64,000 bases of DNA from Falciphora oryzae (lineage: Eukaryota > Ascomycota > Sordariomycetes > Magnaporthales > Magnaporthaceae), in NCBI GenBank assembly GCA_000733355.1, contig JNVV01000003.1:2424568-2488567 (forward strand), read 5' to 3'. Below the pieces are notes generated by a model that saw nothing but the letters and a program-made list of their open reading frames with translations, made no database searches and had not been told where the DNA came from. Both the position numbers and the translations under genes were made by a program. This document shows positions 33,296-46,806 of this stretch, in pieces. The first letter of the stretch is position 1. Each line of letters starts with the position of its first letter.

Positions 33296-35759
33296 TTACA
33301 CATGGTGTCCCTTTCGTGCCCCGCAGAAAAGGTCGGCAGCCAGCCTATCCTTTTGAACTGTAGAACGATCGTTGAGGCACCCACCCACCTCTCGCCGGAA
33401 ATCGGCTGCGTATTTCGAGGCTCGGCCCTCCAAACCAGCCGTCTCGGTGGAAGTCCCATCCCATGAGACCATCGGCAAGTCGTACAGCTGAGGCAGCACC
33501 CCGTCATCGGGTAGTATGTCTAGCAGCGGGCCTCTCGAGCGTGCCAATACCCCGTCGCTAGAATCGGCATCGTGTCGACCCGTGCCTTTCGGCAGGTCGT
33601 TTGCGTACTCTTCCGGCGGTAGATACGTCTCGGTATGGACGGTGATGAGTTGTGAAGATGTTTGTTGGTTTGGATACAAGGTTAAATAGCCGCGTGCGCG
33701 ACACAGCCGCAGGGCTTGTTCCAGCCATGCAGGATGTCGTTTGCTGACTAGCTTCTCAGTCAGGAGGCGAGGGGTTCCGGCCATGCCATGCTGGATGTCT
33801 AAAACCTTGGACACGAATCCATGGAGCTCGACCCATTTGTCGCCCAGTATAAGCACAGCATTGCTGTTGGGGGCCTCCCAGAGAAACGAAGTCGGTGTAT
33901 CCGGGAGAGCTGGGCCATCACTGGTACTTCCAGGCTTCTGTGGCAGCTTAAAGGGCCTGGATCCGTCTAGGTGGACGGACGGCAGCTCAAGACTGAAGCC
34001 AAAAAGACGAGAGTTCCAGTCCTGAACATGAGCAGCGATGGAGTACCTATATGCCAGAACAGAGTACTTCAGGTCTGGAGAGTGGTAGCATATATCATCA
34101 GCACACCGTGTTAAGAGTCTCTCGCGTAGTTGGTCAGTGGAGCGCCGCGCAACCTACAATCAAAGAAGTTTGGTGATAGCTCGGTGTCCGGGGAAAGGAT
34201 AAGAACGTGCGAATTCGATGGTTTGGCTGGCCAAAACGATTCAAGGAAACGTGCCGAGCTTTCTTCCTCGTTCAACCCCTTCCTAGGGATCCTGTGCCTG
34301 ATGGAAAGGCGGTGCGCATGCGCCCCGTTTTGTGAATGGGCAGGGGGCCACTGAAAATCCTGGAGGAACTTCTGGGTCGGGGCATCGACATCATGCGGCA
34401 GCTCTATCGTGATGTGAGGTGGCGACGACGACAAGTAGTCTGCGGCTCCAAGCGACCTGAGCAGCCTTGTCAGGCTACCCCCGCCTGGCGTAGCAGGGAT
34501 GAGAATATCGATGTTGATATCATTCCAAACTGATGGCCAAAGTGTTAATAAGGTCGTCAGAAGATGTTTGTATAATGGAAGATAAATCGGGGCTCGCTCT
34601 CCTGGCTTAGCCCATACCTTTCAAAGACTGGCTGTCGAGCTTTGCCATCCAAGACAACTTTTCCGCGCCTCGGGCGGGAAGCTCAATGATAGGCATCGGA
34701 GTGGTAGCTGCCTGTTTTCGAAGTCCTTTCAGGAACGAAGCTTCCTCGTTTTCAGGGTTGTCGATGATGATGACCTGGGGGTGCATGTAGTTGTATATGT
34801 GAACTTCGCCAACTGTAAGCGAGTGACACAGGTCACAGTCACATGAGGTCGCTAGGAAGGGGGTCAAGACAGATATCGAGGCAGGTAGCGTATAGAGTAG
34901 ACAGATAAAGGTAAAAGTACGTACGGAATGCCTTCGTAGCACTCTCGGTGAGCCTTTTATCTGCAGATCGGAATGCAAAGTTGGGACGCGCATCTGGATA
35001 CTAGGGTCAGCTTTCGCTCGAACAGATATTATTTCGTGAAATATGTTCACTCATCGGTTAAGGAGGCAGGTATTCACCATGAAATATGATGTGGCACGAC
35101 TCGTCGATGCCGTTGACCTTCTGCACTTCGGCAGTCGGGATCTCGCTCCGGCTCAAGAGGGCAAAATGCACGTAACTGCGCAGCTCTGCCCCCATTTGGC
35201 AGGCCATAGGAAGCAGGGTTGCCGCGCTCCTGAGGTTGGCAGCGGCGAAAAGAACATTCTTGTTAAGAGGGTACGCTCCTCTCGTCTCCCCGATGGCATG
35301 CAACGTCTCGGCAAGGTTCATAAACTTGATGGGCCCGTTGTAGTCCTGGGCAGCATGGGCAGCATCGTTAGTTGCAGCCGTGGGCGCCTTATCAGACAAG
35401 GCACCCGGCGCTACGCCAGGCTTCTTGGGGTCTCGGTGCGTGGTGAGATCCGAGAGCTGGCCAGGCACAGCGGGAGCAGAGGCAGGCGGAGGCCGAACAG
35501 GGTGCTGAGGCCCGTATTGCGGATGCCTGCGGTCCCTGATTGGAACGTCGGTGGGCATGTTGTCGATGAACTCGTAGACCAGAATTGCCACGACAATCAA
35601 AATACACAGGCGCTTGAGAAACCTCCGGGGCTGCGTCGGCTGGATGCGGGCGGGCGCCCAGGCGGCGAGACCGACGCCGGTATTCTTTTCGGTGCGATGG
35701 TCGTCATCCTTCTTCCCCATCTCCTCGTCGCTGAGGAACAGAGACGATAGTTTGGGCAT
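33296..35759 (-). CDS. Type II membrane protein, fungal glycosyltransferase-like family
   Basis: Exons in transcript order are 35078..35759, 34925..34993, 34618..34812, 34158..34529 and 33296..34074; 698 residues. A short cytosolic N terminus with RRFLKR precedes one hydrophobic helix (about residues 51-68), the type II topology of Golgi glycosyltransferases. The luminal part contains LIPATPGGGSLTRLLRSL followed by HVLILSPDTELSPNFFDY, which resembles the nucleotide-sugar/metal region of GT-A folds (SPDTEL in the place of a DxD). Intron 4 (34075..34157) gives the continuous FFDYLKYSVLAYRYS. I recall similar proteins annotated as glycosyltransferase family 2 in related fungi, but donor, acceptor and activity are unknown. 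The start is the first ATG of the frame. Confidence 0.75.
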
Positions 35760-36786
35760 CGTGATGCTTGCGCCCAAGGAGACCGAGAGAGCCGTGCAAT
35801 GAGACCAGAAGTTGAGCCGAGGCGCAAAGCCTGCGAGAAATTGGCCGGGCTCACTCAGAAACGGCCGTGTTTTAAGCTTCTGTCATGAGTGCTGGCAAGA
35901 CTGGACCCTTGGCTCTCAATGCACCGCGCGTGGCACGGCGGGTGTGCGACGACTCGTTCATCAATTTCAGGTCAAGTTATGCGGAGCACAGCTTGGTCAG
36001 TTGCTGTCGAGGGAGGTGATGAAATTGCCGCTCGCACCGATGGGTGGACAAGGCTTATTTGTCGATGATGAGCCCTCCAACTGTCCCGTTGCATTCCCCC
36101 AGATAACCGCTGACTGCAAGGTTTCATTGGGCGTCTTTTACCCGTGCTGAAAGCCGCTCGGCACGCTCCTTCTTCTGGGTTAGCCGCGCATGGTTTCCCC
36201 AGCTTGGCAGTCCTGCCTGTTTTGGACCCCGATCCAAGCCGTCATACCGGGAAAGGAGGATAAGGGAAAGCGAATTGGAAGAAAAAGCAAAGGAGCGGCC
36301 TCGTGGAGCGTTTCGATGCCGCTGGGAACCTTTTTGTATGGGATTGATTATACCCGCTACTCATTCTCATAGTTTCAAACACGTGAAAAGATGCCATATT
36401 CTTCAAATATCTATTGATTCTGCTTTTTCGAGATCATCAAACCAACCAGATCAGTTCGTCGTCATGCAAGTGCCAGAACCTAGCCTTCAGTGGTGGCCGC
36501 ACGCTACAATTAGAGCACCATCTGTTAGGGGCTGCCGCTGAAAGTCTGGCGCGAGGAATCAGGGCTGGTGGAGCACTGGCACTGGGCCGCACCACTCAAG
36601 GCGGGGTGCAGTTGAACCACAATTTTTTTTTTTCTGAGGCTGAATCACGAAATTTCGTCAGCACTTGTAGAGGAAATGCTGGGCAAAAAAACACCCATGA
36701 ATTTTTTTTTTCTTATTCTTGAACCACACCCAGAACGGTCTCTATAACACAAGGGGACAGAAACTCAGCACCAAGCAACATTCATC
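35760..36786. other. Divergent promoter region
   Basis: About 1 kb between the divergent glycosyltransferase-like gene and Syo1, with short T tracts at 36621 and 36702. No gene seen. Confidence 0.6.
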
Positions 36787-38866
36787 ATGGGAAAGTCGCG
36801 GCGCAACAGAGAGAGATCGCACCGCTCCGATCCGGTGGCCAAGCCAAAGGGGCCACCGGCGGATCCAGAGCTGGCAAAGCTGCGCGAGTCCAAGATTCTT
36901 CCAGTCCTAAAGGATCTGAAGGCTGCGGACCCCAAGTTGCGTACCACTGCCGCCGGCGCGATTGCCAACATCATCCAGGATCAGAAGTGCCGGAAGCTAC
37001 TTTTGCGGGAGCAGGTCGTCCAGATCGTTCTGACCGAGACCCTCACGGATTCCAGCCTCGAGAGCCGTGCCGCGGGCTGGGAGGTCCTCAAGGTGATTGC
37101 TCTCGAGGAGGAAAGCGACTTTTGCGTGCACCTGTACAGGATCGACGTCCTGACTGCCATAGAACATGCTTGCAATACTGTAAGTTGGCAACTCTGAGAT
37201 CAAACCCTTATGCAACTGGGTGGTCGACTGACCAGCATGGATGGCCGGCATCATGAAGACCACCGACGCCATGACATCCTCGAGCCCAGAGTTCGCAAAG
37301 CTGCCCAAGGCACAGCAGGGATTCATTTGGAACATAGCCGGGGCTGTGGCCTCGCTTCTGGGAAATCTCGGCGAGGCCCAGGATGAGATACTTCAGGCCA
37401 TCACCGCCAACAAGAAGATAAGCCGATTCTTGTTCAGCCTGGTCTCGCACGCGACCACACCTGTAGAGGTTCTCACGAGCGGACTCACGGCCATGTCGAC
37501 CCTGTCCGAGGACAACAGGCCCTTCTGCGAAGAGATCCTGAATGACCAGGCGACGTCGTGCTACAGGAAGCTCATGAAGCTTTCTGAGTCTGGGGGTCTG
37601 AAAGCAGCCCTGTCGTGCGGGATTCTTCACAACCTTATCACCTCGCTCGAGTGGCACGATCACTCGCGCGGCTTGGATTCCGCCTGCGATGCCATCCTCA
37701 TCCCTGCCCTTTCTCGTGAGCTCGCGTCGGCAAGCCTGGACGCGGATGGCGCCCAGTGGGACGTCCTGCAGGTCGCCATAGAGGTCCTCGCCTCTATAGC
37801 CACGAGCCTGCAGACTACACTAGAGAAGGGAAACAAGGTGGAGGCTGAATGGAACGGATTTGACGATAGCGAGGATCACGAAATGGAGGGAGTTGTTGAT
37901 GAGGACGAGAGGATGGGCGAAGATGGTATGGAAGAAGAAGAAGACGGCGATGATGACGGCGGGGATGACCAGGATGAAGGCGACGAGGACGAAATGGATG
38001 AGGACGAGCTCTTGGCTGATATGGCCAAGGTTACGGGCGTTGACCACGAGCCAGAAGGCCCCGCGACGCTGGACGACCTCCCTACCTTGAGCGCCCTCGC
38101 TGAGAAGGCGGTACCGTCGCTAATCCGCCTAGCGTCGTCATCTCCAAGATGCGAAGAGGCGAGCGCGATACAAGCCGTTGCTCTCTCGGCCCTGAACAAC
38201 CTTGCCTGGACCATCTCCTGTGTCGAGTTTGCCAACGACGAGAATGAGGCCATCTTCAAGCTTTGGCTTCCCGTCGGCTGCGCGATATGGGAGAAGGTTG
38301 TCGCGAACATCATCTCCAACGACACGGCCGATGTCGACCTCGCAGCGCTCGTCACGAGCCTCGCATGGGCGGTCTCGCGGAGCCTCGGTGGCAAGACACC
38401 ACTCAAGGGCGACGAACATCGCAAGTTCATCTCGCTCTACAAGGCCTCGCAGGGCATGCCGAAGCCTGAAGTGGATGGGCCGGAGGATCCGTTCCAGGGC
38501 CTCGGGGTCAAATGTGTGGGCGTTCTGGGGCACCTCGCCAGGGAACCTTGTCCGCTGGCTACGAACCGCGACATCGGCATCTTCCTCATCACCGTCATCA
38601 CATCGGCATCCGAAGCGCCGGCAGCAGACGTTGTGGAGGCGCTTAATCAGCTCTTCGACATCTACGGGGATGAGACGCTTGCGTGTGAGGGCGTGTTCCG
38701 GAAGGACAAGTTCCTGGAGCACCTGGAAGGGGCTGTTCCCAAGATCAAGGCCATGGTCAAATCGATCGACAAGAGAGGACAGCCAGAGCTGAGGTTAAGG
38801 GCCGAGGAGGCCGCCACAAACTTGTCGCGGTTCATCACGTACAAGCGTAAGCACCAGCCAAGCTAG
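36787..38866 (+). CDS. syo1: Symportin Syo1 (import chaperone for Rpl5/Rpl11)
   Basis: Syo1 (human HEATR3) is an ARM/HEAT-repeat chaperone that binds uL18 (Rpl5) and uL5 (Rpl11) together and takes them into the nucleus through karyopherin Kap104. Proposed exons are 36787..37183 and 37236..38866, 675 residues. The N terminus MGKSRRNRERSHRSDPVAKP resembles the basic, PY-NLS-type start of the family, followed by helical repeats (AAGAIANIIQDQKCRKLLLREQ). A long acidic Asp/Glu loop covers about residues 340-397, as in Chaetomium Syo1, and repeats resume to the C terminus. The intron is awkward: the consensus donor GTAAGT at 37180 puts exon 2 out of frame, while GTTGGC at 37184 keeps it. Either the weaker donor is used or there is a one-base sequence difference. 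Confidence 0.87.
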
Positions 38867-39634
38867 GCGAACGCCCAACGGAAGACGACTCTGCCGTTGG
38901 TGCGGCGCTCGATCAGGAAAGCCCGTGGACAGGTTCGGTCCGCAAAAGACCGATGCTCCAAGGCCGCGCCCTGCTTATGATTCTAATTTACCCGACCTAG
39001 CGTCAATGACGTATGCAGCGTGCTCGTTCTGGGGCCTGAGTGAGGACAAACGCAATGGTCCGAAAAGGAATGCTGAGGCAGAAACTAGATAGCTCGAGGT
39101 CCGGTTTCTTTCTGTCTGAGCGAGATGCTCATGGACAAGGAATACAGCTGTAAAAATGGACGGCCATTTACCTCACAGTAATTGATAGTGCACCAACATC
39201 TCTCGGTGCCCCTGGCCACTTGCCCCGCAATCAATCAAGACCGGGGCTCCAGGGGCTGCGACCACCCTCACCGCCCAAGGGATTGGAGACCCCGAAAAGC
39301 AGCGCCCCTGGTCCCCCGAGGGACTGGCAGTTCAGGGGCGGGAAAGAATGGTTGAGCGTGCAAAGATCGATCCCACCATCTTCTCCGACCTCGCACTGAC
39401 GGCACCAGCTTTCGCGCCCGGTTCGCTGTGGGGACTTCCTAGCTACCTCCGTCAGCTCAACAACGTTAAAATTACTATCGGACGGCGCCTTCCGTATAAA
39501 TAAAGTCTCTTTGTCCTCTGTCTGCTGTTCGTTGTTTTGTGTTTCGGAGCCCCGGCGCAACTCTTCTTTTCCGTTTCGGCCTCCCCGCTTTCTGTTTCTT
39601 GATACCCCTCCCCAATCATCACCACGCCTCAACC
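38867..39634. other. Syo1-IDI intergenic region
   Basis: About 770 bp with the syo1 3' end and the promoter of the isomerase gene. A TATAAATAA-like box at 39494-39502 lies about 130 bp before the isomerase ATG. Confidence 0.55.
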
Positions 39635-40632
<998 letters not shown>

Positions 40633-43340
40633 TTATGCATAATGAGACATTATTCCGAGGCGGCAGCTCGAAGAATACAAGAAATAATGCCAAGCCTCTA
40701 AATAAGAACATAATAAAAGTCGGGACAAAATCTGAGAGCATCGGGTTGCCGGACAACACTTATTAGGGTGATCGTCGCTTAGTTGTCGCTGATCGGGACA
40801 CTTGGGCATCTGGGCTCTCAGTCCGGACAATACCTATCCTTATCAAGTGTGCGAGCCTGGGAATGATCTCCCAGAGGCTTGCTGTGTGGCGTGCCCGAGG
40901 CGCTATCGATGTCGCGAGTAAAAACTCGCACCAAGTTTTTCTGCTTACCGCTATTGCACAGGCCGTGGAAACGATCAATAGCTCGAATGCCGGACGACGC
41001 CCCCTTGTCTCTCAAGCACGGTATTGAGATGGGGTGAGTTACCCCAACAGAAGCAACCAGGCAACCGAGGCCGGCGCCAAGCAACACGCAGGAGGCATTG
41101 CCAGCCTATAGAATATGGTGCACCAGCTTTGATAGAATAATAGTCCGAGCTTCATATCGGCCATTTCGTTCTCTTCTCTCCAATTTGGTAACCGACTGCA
41201 TAGAAGGTGGTGTGCTTCGGTCATCGGGGACCCCCACGTGCGGAGAGCCTCATGCGATGGTTGGTTCTGCGCTGGGAATATGTACCCGACATCATCCACT
41301 GGGACTCCTCGCACCCCAGAATGCAGAATGGGCTCGATGCCTGCCGTACAAGTCTAATCGGAGCGGCCCATTTCGCCAACGTAAACCGGCCCAACAGTGC
41401 CAACCTTACTAGTAGGTAGCCTAAAAGCCACCTGAGAAAGACATCGGCCATCATCTCTTATCGTGCCTGTGCCAGGTTCTACCCGGCATTGCCCCAGCTT
41501 GGCCCCATCTGTCGGGGTTATCTTGAGGCTTGGGGCCGTATCACTTGACGCCCCCTCCTGCAGAAGGCTGCACACAGGCGTCGAGCTGGGCACCACCGCG
41601 CCTGTCGGCCGGCCTGATTGGCCCCAGATGTTGGGGGTGCACGGGATGACACTGCAGGCTGCCAGGATAGTTGCGGCGTGCATGCTATGGACCTAGTCCT
41701 ACAACTTACCTTTTCCATCCCATCGAGCCCCGGCAAGGTTCGGCCCCAGACAATCTTCCTCCCCTATCCATTGGCTGATCAGGTATCCCAAGATGCACCT
41801 CGGTGCGAGGGTATAGGCTCCCATCAAAGTGCAGGTATGTGCATACATACGGCTGCCGCGTGCGACCAGTTTTGGCTGCTGCCTCGCTGCCACTTACACT
41901 GAGCTTCTCCAAATCCGGCCAGGGCCTCGTCATTCTGGAGACGCCTCGGCCTACCCTCGTATACGTTCTCGCTTGCTACGCCACACCGGACAAGGGACAG
42001 GTGCCCAGGCCGAGTCGGGCACCGCATGCCGGCTACCTCGGGGGACCTTGGGGAGGAGGCCACGGCATGCCCGCGGGGGAAGCCACAGTGGGACACGAGG
42101 CCGCGCCAACAAAAAGGTGGCCCGGCTACGATCGGACATGCAATCATGGAATGTGAGGGGAAGCTACCCTTCCTAGCCCCGGGAGGTGCGCTAGTCCATT
42201 GGACAAGCGTGGACCGGCGCGGCCCATCAATGGACAGAACAGGGACGCCTACTCACGCCCTTGTCCCAGGGTTCGGTACAACCTCGCGCGCCTCCCACCG
42301 GCCGGTCATGCAAACATCCCACTCTTTTGAGGCATGCCCACGCCCGCCCGCTTCTTGGCTGTGCTGACGGACTGACTGGCCGCCGCATTGTTCTTGTTGT
42401 CCGTCGGCCGCCGCACGCCATGCGCGGCCCCGATGTGTGTGTGTGTGTGTGTGTTGTGTACCGCACTAAGACTGTACCCGCCACCACCCGGCCTCTCCGC
42501 TCTCCCTACATTCCTACCTGCCGCCTGCCTACATATACTTCCCACCTCGGTTTCTTCCTTCCTCCCTTCCTTCTTCCTCCCCATCACCCGTCCAAGTGAT
42601 TATCGGTCTACCCAACCCACCCCTGGATGGCATCGTACCCCTTCTGAGTGATCTCGCCTTCGCCAGCCAACCAACCTATACTGCACTGCACATACACGGC
42701 TACCAACGAGCCCTTGTTACTATCCTGTCTCGTGTATCCCTCTAAGGGTCACTGCTGGCTTGATTGAACTATCGACAGCCATACAGCGCCCAGGATCTCT
42801 GGGATCCTGTATCACACATCACTTCTTCGACCTCCATTTATATCCAAGTCTATCTTGGCAGTATCATACCAGTGACTGCTGGCCGGTCTCCCCGGTCTCC
42901 TCGTACTGTCCCTCGCCTGCTTCCTCGCTCCTGCACCGCTGTGCAGTAGCTCTGCCCTACGCCTGGCTGCCGTATCGCCTCATCGATCTGTCGTCGCCTT
43001 CGGGTTGGGATTGATATTGATGTCTCTTGACCAACGCATCTCCATCAACTGCCTGCGCCATCCCTCTAGATTGATGGCCGTTTCCAGAACGCAGCTCTCT
43101 AGAGTTCATACAGGCGATAATATACAGAATTTACAGATTGGTTAAGGTCTGTCTGTCTGTCCGCAGTATCCATCACTTTCCCTTCTCCATTTGATGCTGT
43201 CCACAAAAATCATGCACGCAGATGCTTACCGACTTACACCCGACCCCAGATCACTGTGTGCTACTCGCGCTTCTTGAATCTCACAACCCATAACAAGAGT
43301 CCGGCATACCCGAGAGACTCCATCTTTCTGCCTGCCCAGC
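40633..43340. other. Gene-free 2.7-kb interval
   Basis: Short frames overlap on both strands without domains or a coherent splice structure. It includes a (TG)n microsatellite (42434-42454) and a pyrimidine-rich leader before the GNAT gene. An unrecognised non-coding RNA cannot be excluded. Confidence 0.5.
42434..42454. repeat. (TG)n microsatellite
   Basis: About ten uninterrupted TG units. Confidence 0.95.
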
Positions 43341-44367
43341 ATGGCGACCGTGAGCAAGAGCATCGTTATTGTCGACTTCAAGCGGTCCCTCGTGCCTGTC
43401 CAGTGGGGGGAGAGCGTGCGGACCGTCGGCATGTCGGAGTGCAAGGAGGCCGCGCTGTCGCTGGCCCACGCCTTCGCGGCCGACGACCTCCACCGCTACC
43501 TCGTCGACGCCGACGACCTGACCGAGCCGCTGTCGCCCGAGGACAAGTGGAAGCTCCACGTCGACATCATGACCTACATCGTGGCGGCGCACTGCTGCAA
43601 CGGCGTGGTCTCGACCATCGGGCCTGACTACGAGGGGGTGGCGCTCTGGTGAGTTGGGCTTTTCCCTCCCCCTGTTTCTCCCCCATAGAGGTTGTCCTTT
43701 TTGGTCTCCTTCTTACTACTTACCTCGCGACGTGAGAGAAACGAGCGGAAATAAACAGGCTTCCTCCCGGCAAGAACCTCGACAGCTGGCTCATAACCAT
43801 CCGGAGCGGTATGTGGCGCCTCTACTTCCAGCTCTCCACCGAGGGGAGGAAGCGCTACTACGACGAGATGATGCCGCTGCTCCACCACACCAAGGCCGAG
43901 GTCCTGGGCGACCGCGACGACGACAGCTACTACCTGGTCTACCTGGGCACCAAGCCCAGCGGCCGGGGCCGCGGCTATGCCCGGAAGCTGCTGGAAGAGA
44001 TGATCACTCGCGTGAGTTCCCAGATCCTTTCCTGATTTGTGAAGAATAAAAGCCAGCAAATTCAAAGAAATGGCTCGTTCTGCACCGGAAAGACCAAAAG
44101 AACTAACTCGGCAGCGTAACACCCCCACAGGCCGACGCCGAGGGCCGTCCCATGTACCTCGAGTCGAGCTCGCTGGCAAACGTGGCGCTGTACACCAAGT
44201 TCGGCTTCGAGGTGAAGCGCGAGATATTCCTCGAGCGCGGCCCGGCGCCGGTCCAACTCTCTATCATGGTCCGCGAGCCCCAGCCTCCGCGCAAGGCCGC
44301 CTACTCTGCCAGGGGCACCGGCCCCGTCGTCAGGCTCCAGGCCGGCGCGGGTATGAAGCTGGCTTGA
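43341..44367 (+). CDS. GNAT-family N-acetyltransferase
   Basis: Transfers an acetyl group from acetyl-CoA to an unknown amine. Exons are 43341..43648, 43759..44011 and 44131..44367; 265 residues. The acetyl-CoA binding motif A is KPSGRGRGYARKLLEEMI (the R/Q-x-x-G-x-G/A pattern) near the end of exon 2, preceded by the beta strand YYLVYLGT. Exon 3 gives motif B-like YLESSSLANVALYTKFGFEV. The N-terminal part includes LPPGKNLDSW across the first junction, as in fungal GNAT proteins resembling puromycin or aminoglycoside acetyltransferases. The substrate cannot be inferred. Introns have GTGAGT donors and CAG acceptors. Confidence 0.88.
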
Positions 44368-45786
44368 GGGAGGATGAGGGGATGATGATGATGACGACGG
44401 CGAGTGTGTGCCTGCCTGTTGGGCCCCTGGGGCTGCTTTCCTGCTCTTTGGTTTCTCATCCACGCACGCGCGCTTTGACGATTTACGACCGCTTTCGATG
44501 ACATCTCCCGCCTTGTGGCGTGTCCTCTTTCTATCCTGCGTCCATATGAAGGTTGTTCCTGAGACTGCACTGACAGTACCACCTTACTTTCCTTACCACT
44601 CCTTTCTTCATTTTTACCCTCCGGCCCAGCAAAGACGGCAGTCCAGTTTCCTGCATGGTCGGCTTGGATGTCGGAGTTTGTATTTCCATTTCCATGGCTT
44701 TCCTGTCTTGATATTTATGGTCTCGCTACGTCCCCCTACAGGTTTACACCCCACACCCCCCAACGTAGCAAAGATAGGTAGTATTCCCTTGGTTAGCATT
44801 GCTATCATAGGTTTGGTAGTCAGCAATAACGAGCAGCACAGTTATGTACATTACATACTGAGACCATATGAGCAATTCTGTTCCCACGATGGCGTGGGCA
44901 GAAACCTAAAGCGCGCAGTAGAAGGCAGCACCTCAGCTGGTAAAGCACCCACCAGCTACGTACAGCATCTGTCTCGTTGGTAGTAAAGCCCTCGCTGGCC
45001 TAAATCCCCTCTTTTTTACCACCTTTTATACACTCAGGTTTTAGTTGCAGGTATTTGGTCTCAAGTTCCTCGGATATTGGCGGGTTGCCAAAAAAAAAAA
45101 AAAAAAAAAACTTAAAAAAAAACTTCAGGATATAAGAAGTTGTTAGACTGTGGACCATGACCTCGCTTTGGGCTACCTAAGAGTCGACAAAGGAGGGATA
45201 TCATATATAAAAAGACAAAAAGCTCACCGAGCACTGCTCGGTTACGAAACCCTCGTAAGGGTTTACTGCGTTCTTTTGTGGTGACCGCACAGGGGTTTCC
45301 ACCCGAGTTCGAACCGGGGACCCTCAGAGATTTTTTTTATTATCTCTACGGATGGCATGTGGTGCAATCGCATCCAACTGCACCATATGCGGTGCCCCGG
45401 TTGTTGAAGGACTGCGCAGGAGCTCGGATGATAAAGGTCTAGGGGTGGCAGACAGTCAAGCACGTCGGCCACTCTGGCCTCCACATAGCTCTCACTCTGA
45501 TCAAGCACATTTGGAGGCTCATCTCAAGTCCAAGGTTGCGTCGTTATTTTCAAAGAGAGGAGGAGATGGCCCGCTGTAATTGCGACCCATAACGGCTCCA
45601 ACAATACCACCAACGCCGTCCCGAAGGAAAAGAGAAAACTTTAACAAACATAGCCCGTTCTGGCATATACCAACCGACATGGCTTTTAGCGTCACCATGA
45701 TATGGTGCACCTGGCCAGCCTCACAAAACAACCGGTGTCCACCTAGACCTGTTTCCCCCCCGCCACGCATTCGTCGAAACCGCCGA
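44368..45786. other. Interval between GNAT and RPA2 genes
   Basis: About 1.4 kb between convergent genes, with an A20 tract at about 45091-45110 and the SINE candidate at 45217-45390. No protein gene seen. Confidence 0.55.
45217..45390 (-). mobile_element. tRNA-derived SINE candidate (Pol III promoter)
   Basis: On the minus strand an A box TGGTGCAGTTGG (45374-45385) fits TRGYNNARNNGG exactly and a B box GGTTCGAACTC (45305-45315) lies 58 nt downstream. The B box sits in a 5-bp T-arm, CCCGG-TTCGAAC-TCGGG. A 7-nt acceptor-stem partner is missing, so it is not an intact tRNA. Downstream are two hairpins (AAACCCT/AGGGTTT and ACCGAGCA/TGCTCGGT) and a TTTTT Pol III terminator at 45217-45221. Boundaries are approximate, and no target duplication was identified. 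Confidence 0.5.
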
Positions 45787-46806
45787 TCAGTAGTCGAGAA
45801 TGGCCCACGTGTGGTCGTCAACGGTCGTGTATACCAGGCCAAAGGACAGCAGCTCGTCGGCGCCAGCCAGGACCGCGTTGACTGGCATCCCCATGCCCTT
45901 GGATATCACGTGTAGCTCCATGCCGTCGTTGCCGGCGGCCTGGTTCTGCATGTAGGCGAATATCCGCTGGGCGTTGGCCGAGCAGCCTCTGACCTTGGCG
46001 CTGGCGCCGCCACCACCGTGCGAGTCGCCGTAGCCGTCGACGAACATGCTCTCCTCGCCTCCTCCGCCAGCCTGGGCGCCGCTGCCGCCGCCGCCGCCGC
46101 CGCCCTCAGCCCCGCCGGGCTTCCCGTTGACGAAGTAGAGGTGGACGTACGCGGCCTCGAGCATGTGGTAGTTGACCTCGTTGAAGTCGTCGACGTTGCG
46201 CATGAAGATGGCGCCGACATAGCGGCGGTCCTGGACGGGCTTGAGGCGGCCCCAGACGCGGACGAAGCTGTCGAGGGGGTGCAGCTCGGCCGGGTCGGTG
46301 TCGGTCATCTTCTGCGTGTCGATCCACTTCTTGACGTCGATGGAGCCGGTGCCGTCGTCGAGGCGGTAGGTTATGTTGGTCGCCTGCGGGACGACCTGGC
46401 GCACCTGGCCGACAAATGTGATCTGGGCCAGGGGGTAGCCGTCCAGCATCGGCTCGGAGCCCTGGTAAGCCTCCTCCGTGCTGAACAGTTGCTTGATGGT
46501 CACGGGCCGGAGGGACTCGTTCTGGTAGCTGTTCTGTTGGTTGGCAGAAAAAGCACATGTCAGTCTTGTGGGCATGGAGGAGATATACATCTTCAGTCCA
46601 CGTCTCTCGTGTTGCTAACCTGGTGGCCCCCTCCTCCCGCCTGTGAGCCCTGCTGGGAAGCGCCCATGTAGCCGCCGCCATCATCGCCGCCTTGGGCGTT
46701 ATAATTTGTCTTGGAGTAGCCGCCGTACGAAGCTGTGACAGACTGTTAGGACTAAAGGGAGGCGACGAGAGCAGCAGGGCGTGGGCGGTACCAAATACGT
46801 ACCCAT
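45787..46806 (-). CDS. rfa2: Replication protein A 32-kDa subunit (RPA2)
   Basis: Middle subunit of the single-stranded-DNA-binding RPA trimer used in replication, repair and checkpoint signalling. Exons are 46803..46806, 46620..46732 and 45787..46533; 287 residues. The first coding exon is only ATGG; the GTACGT donor follows directly, and the second exon supplies a Tyr/Gly/Gln-rich N terminus (YGGYSKTNYNAQGG), the phospho-regulated tail of the family. The OB fold runs from NESLRPVTIKQL through ITFVGQVRQVVPQATNITYRLDDGTG to HLYFVNGKPG. A Gly-rich linker (seven GCC repeats on the plus strand) leads to the C-terminal winged helix (NAQRIFAYMQ to WAILDY). Confidence 0.92.
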
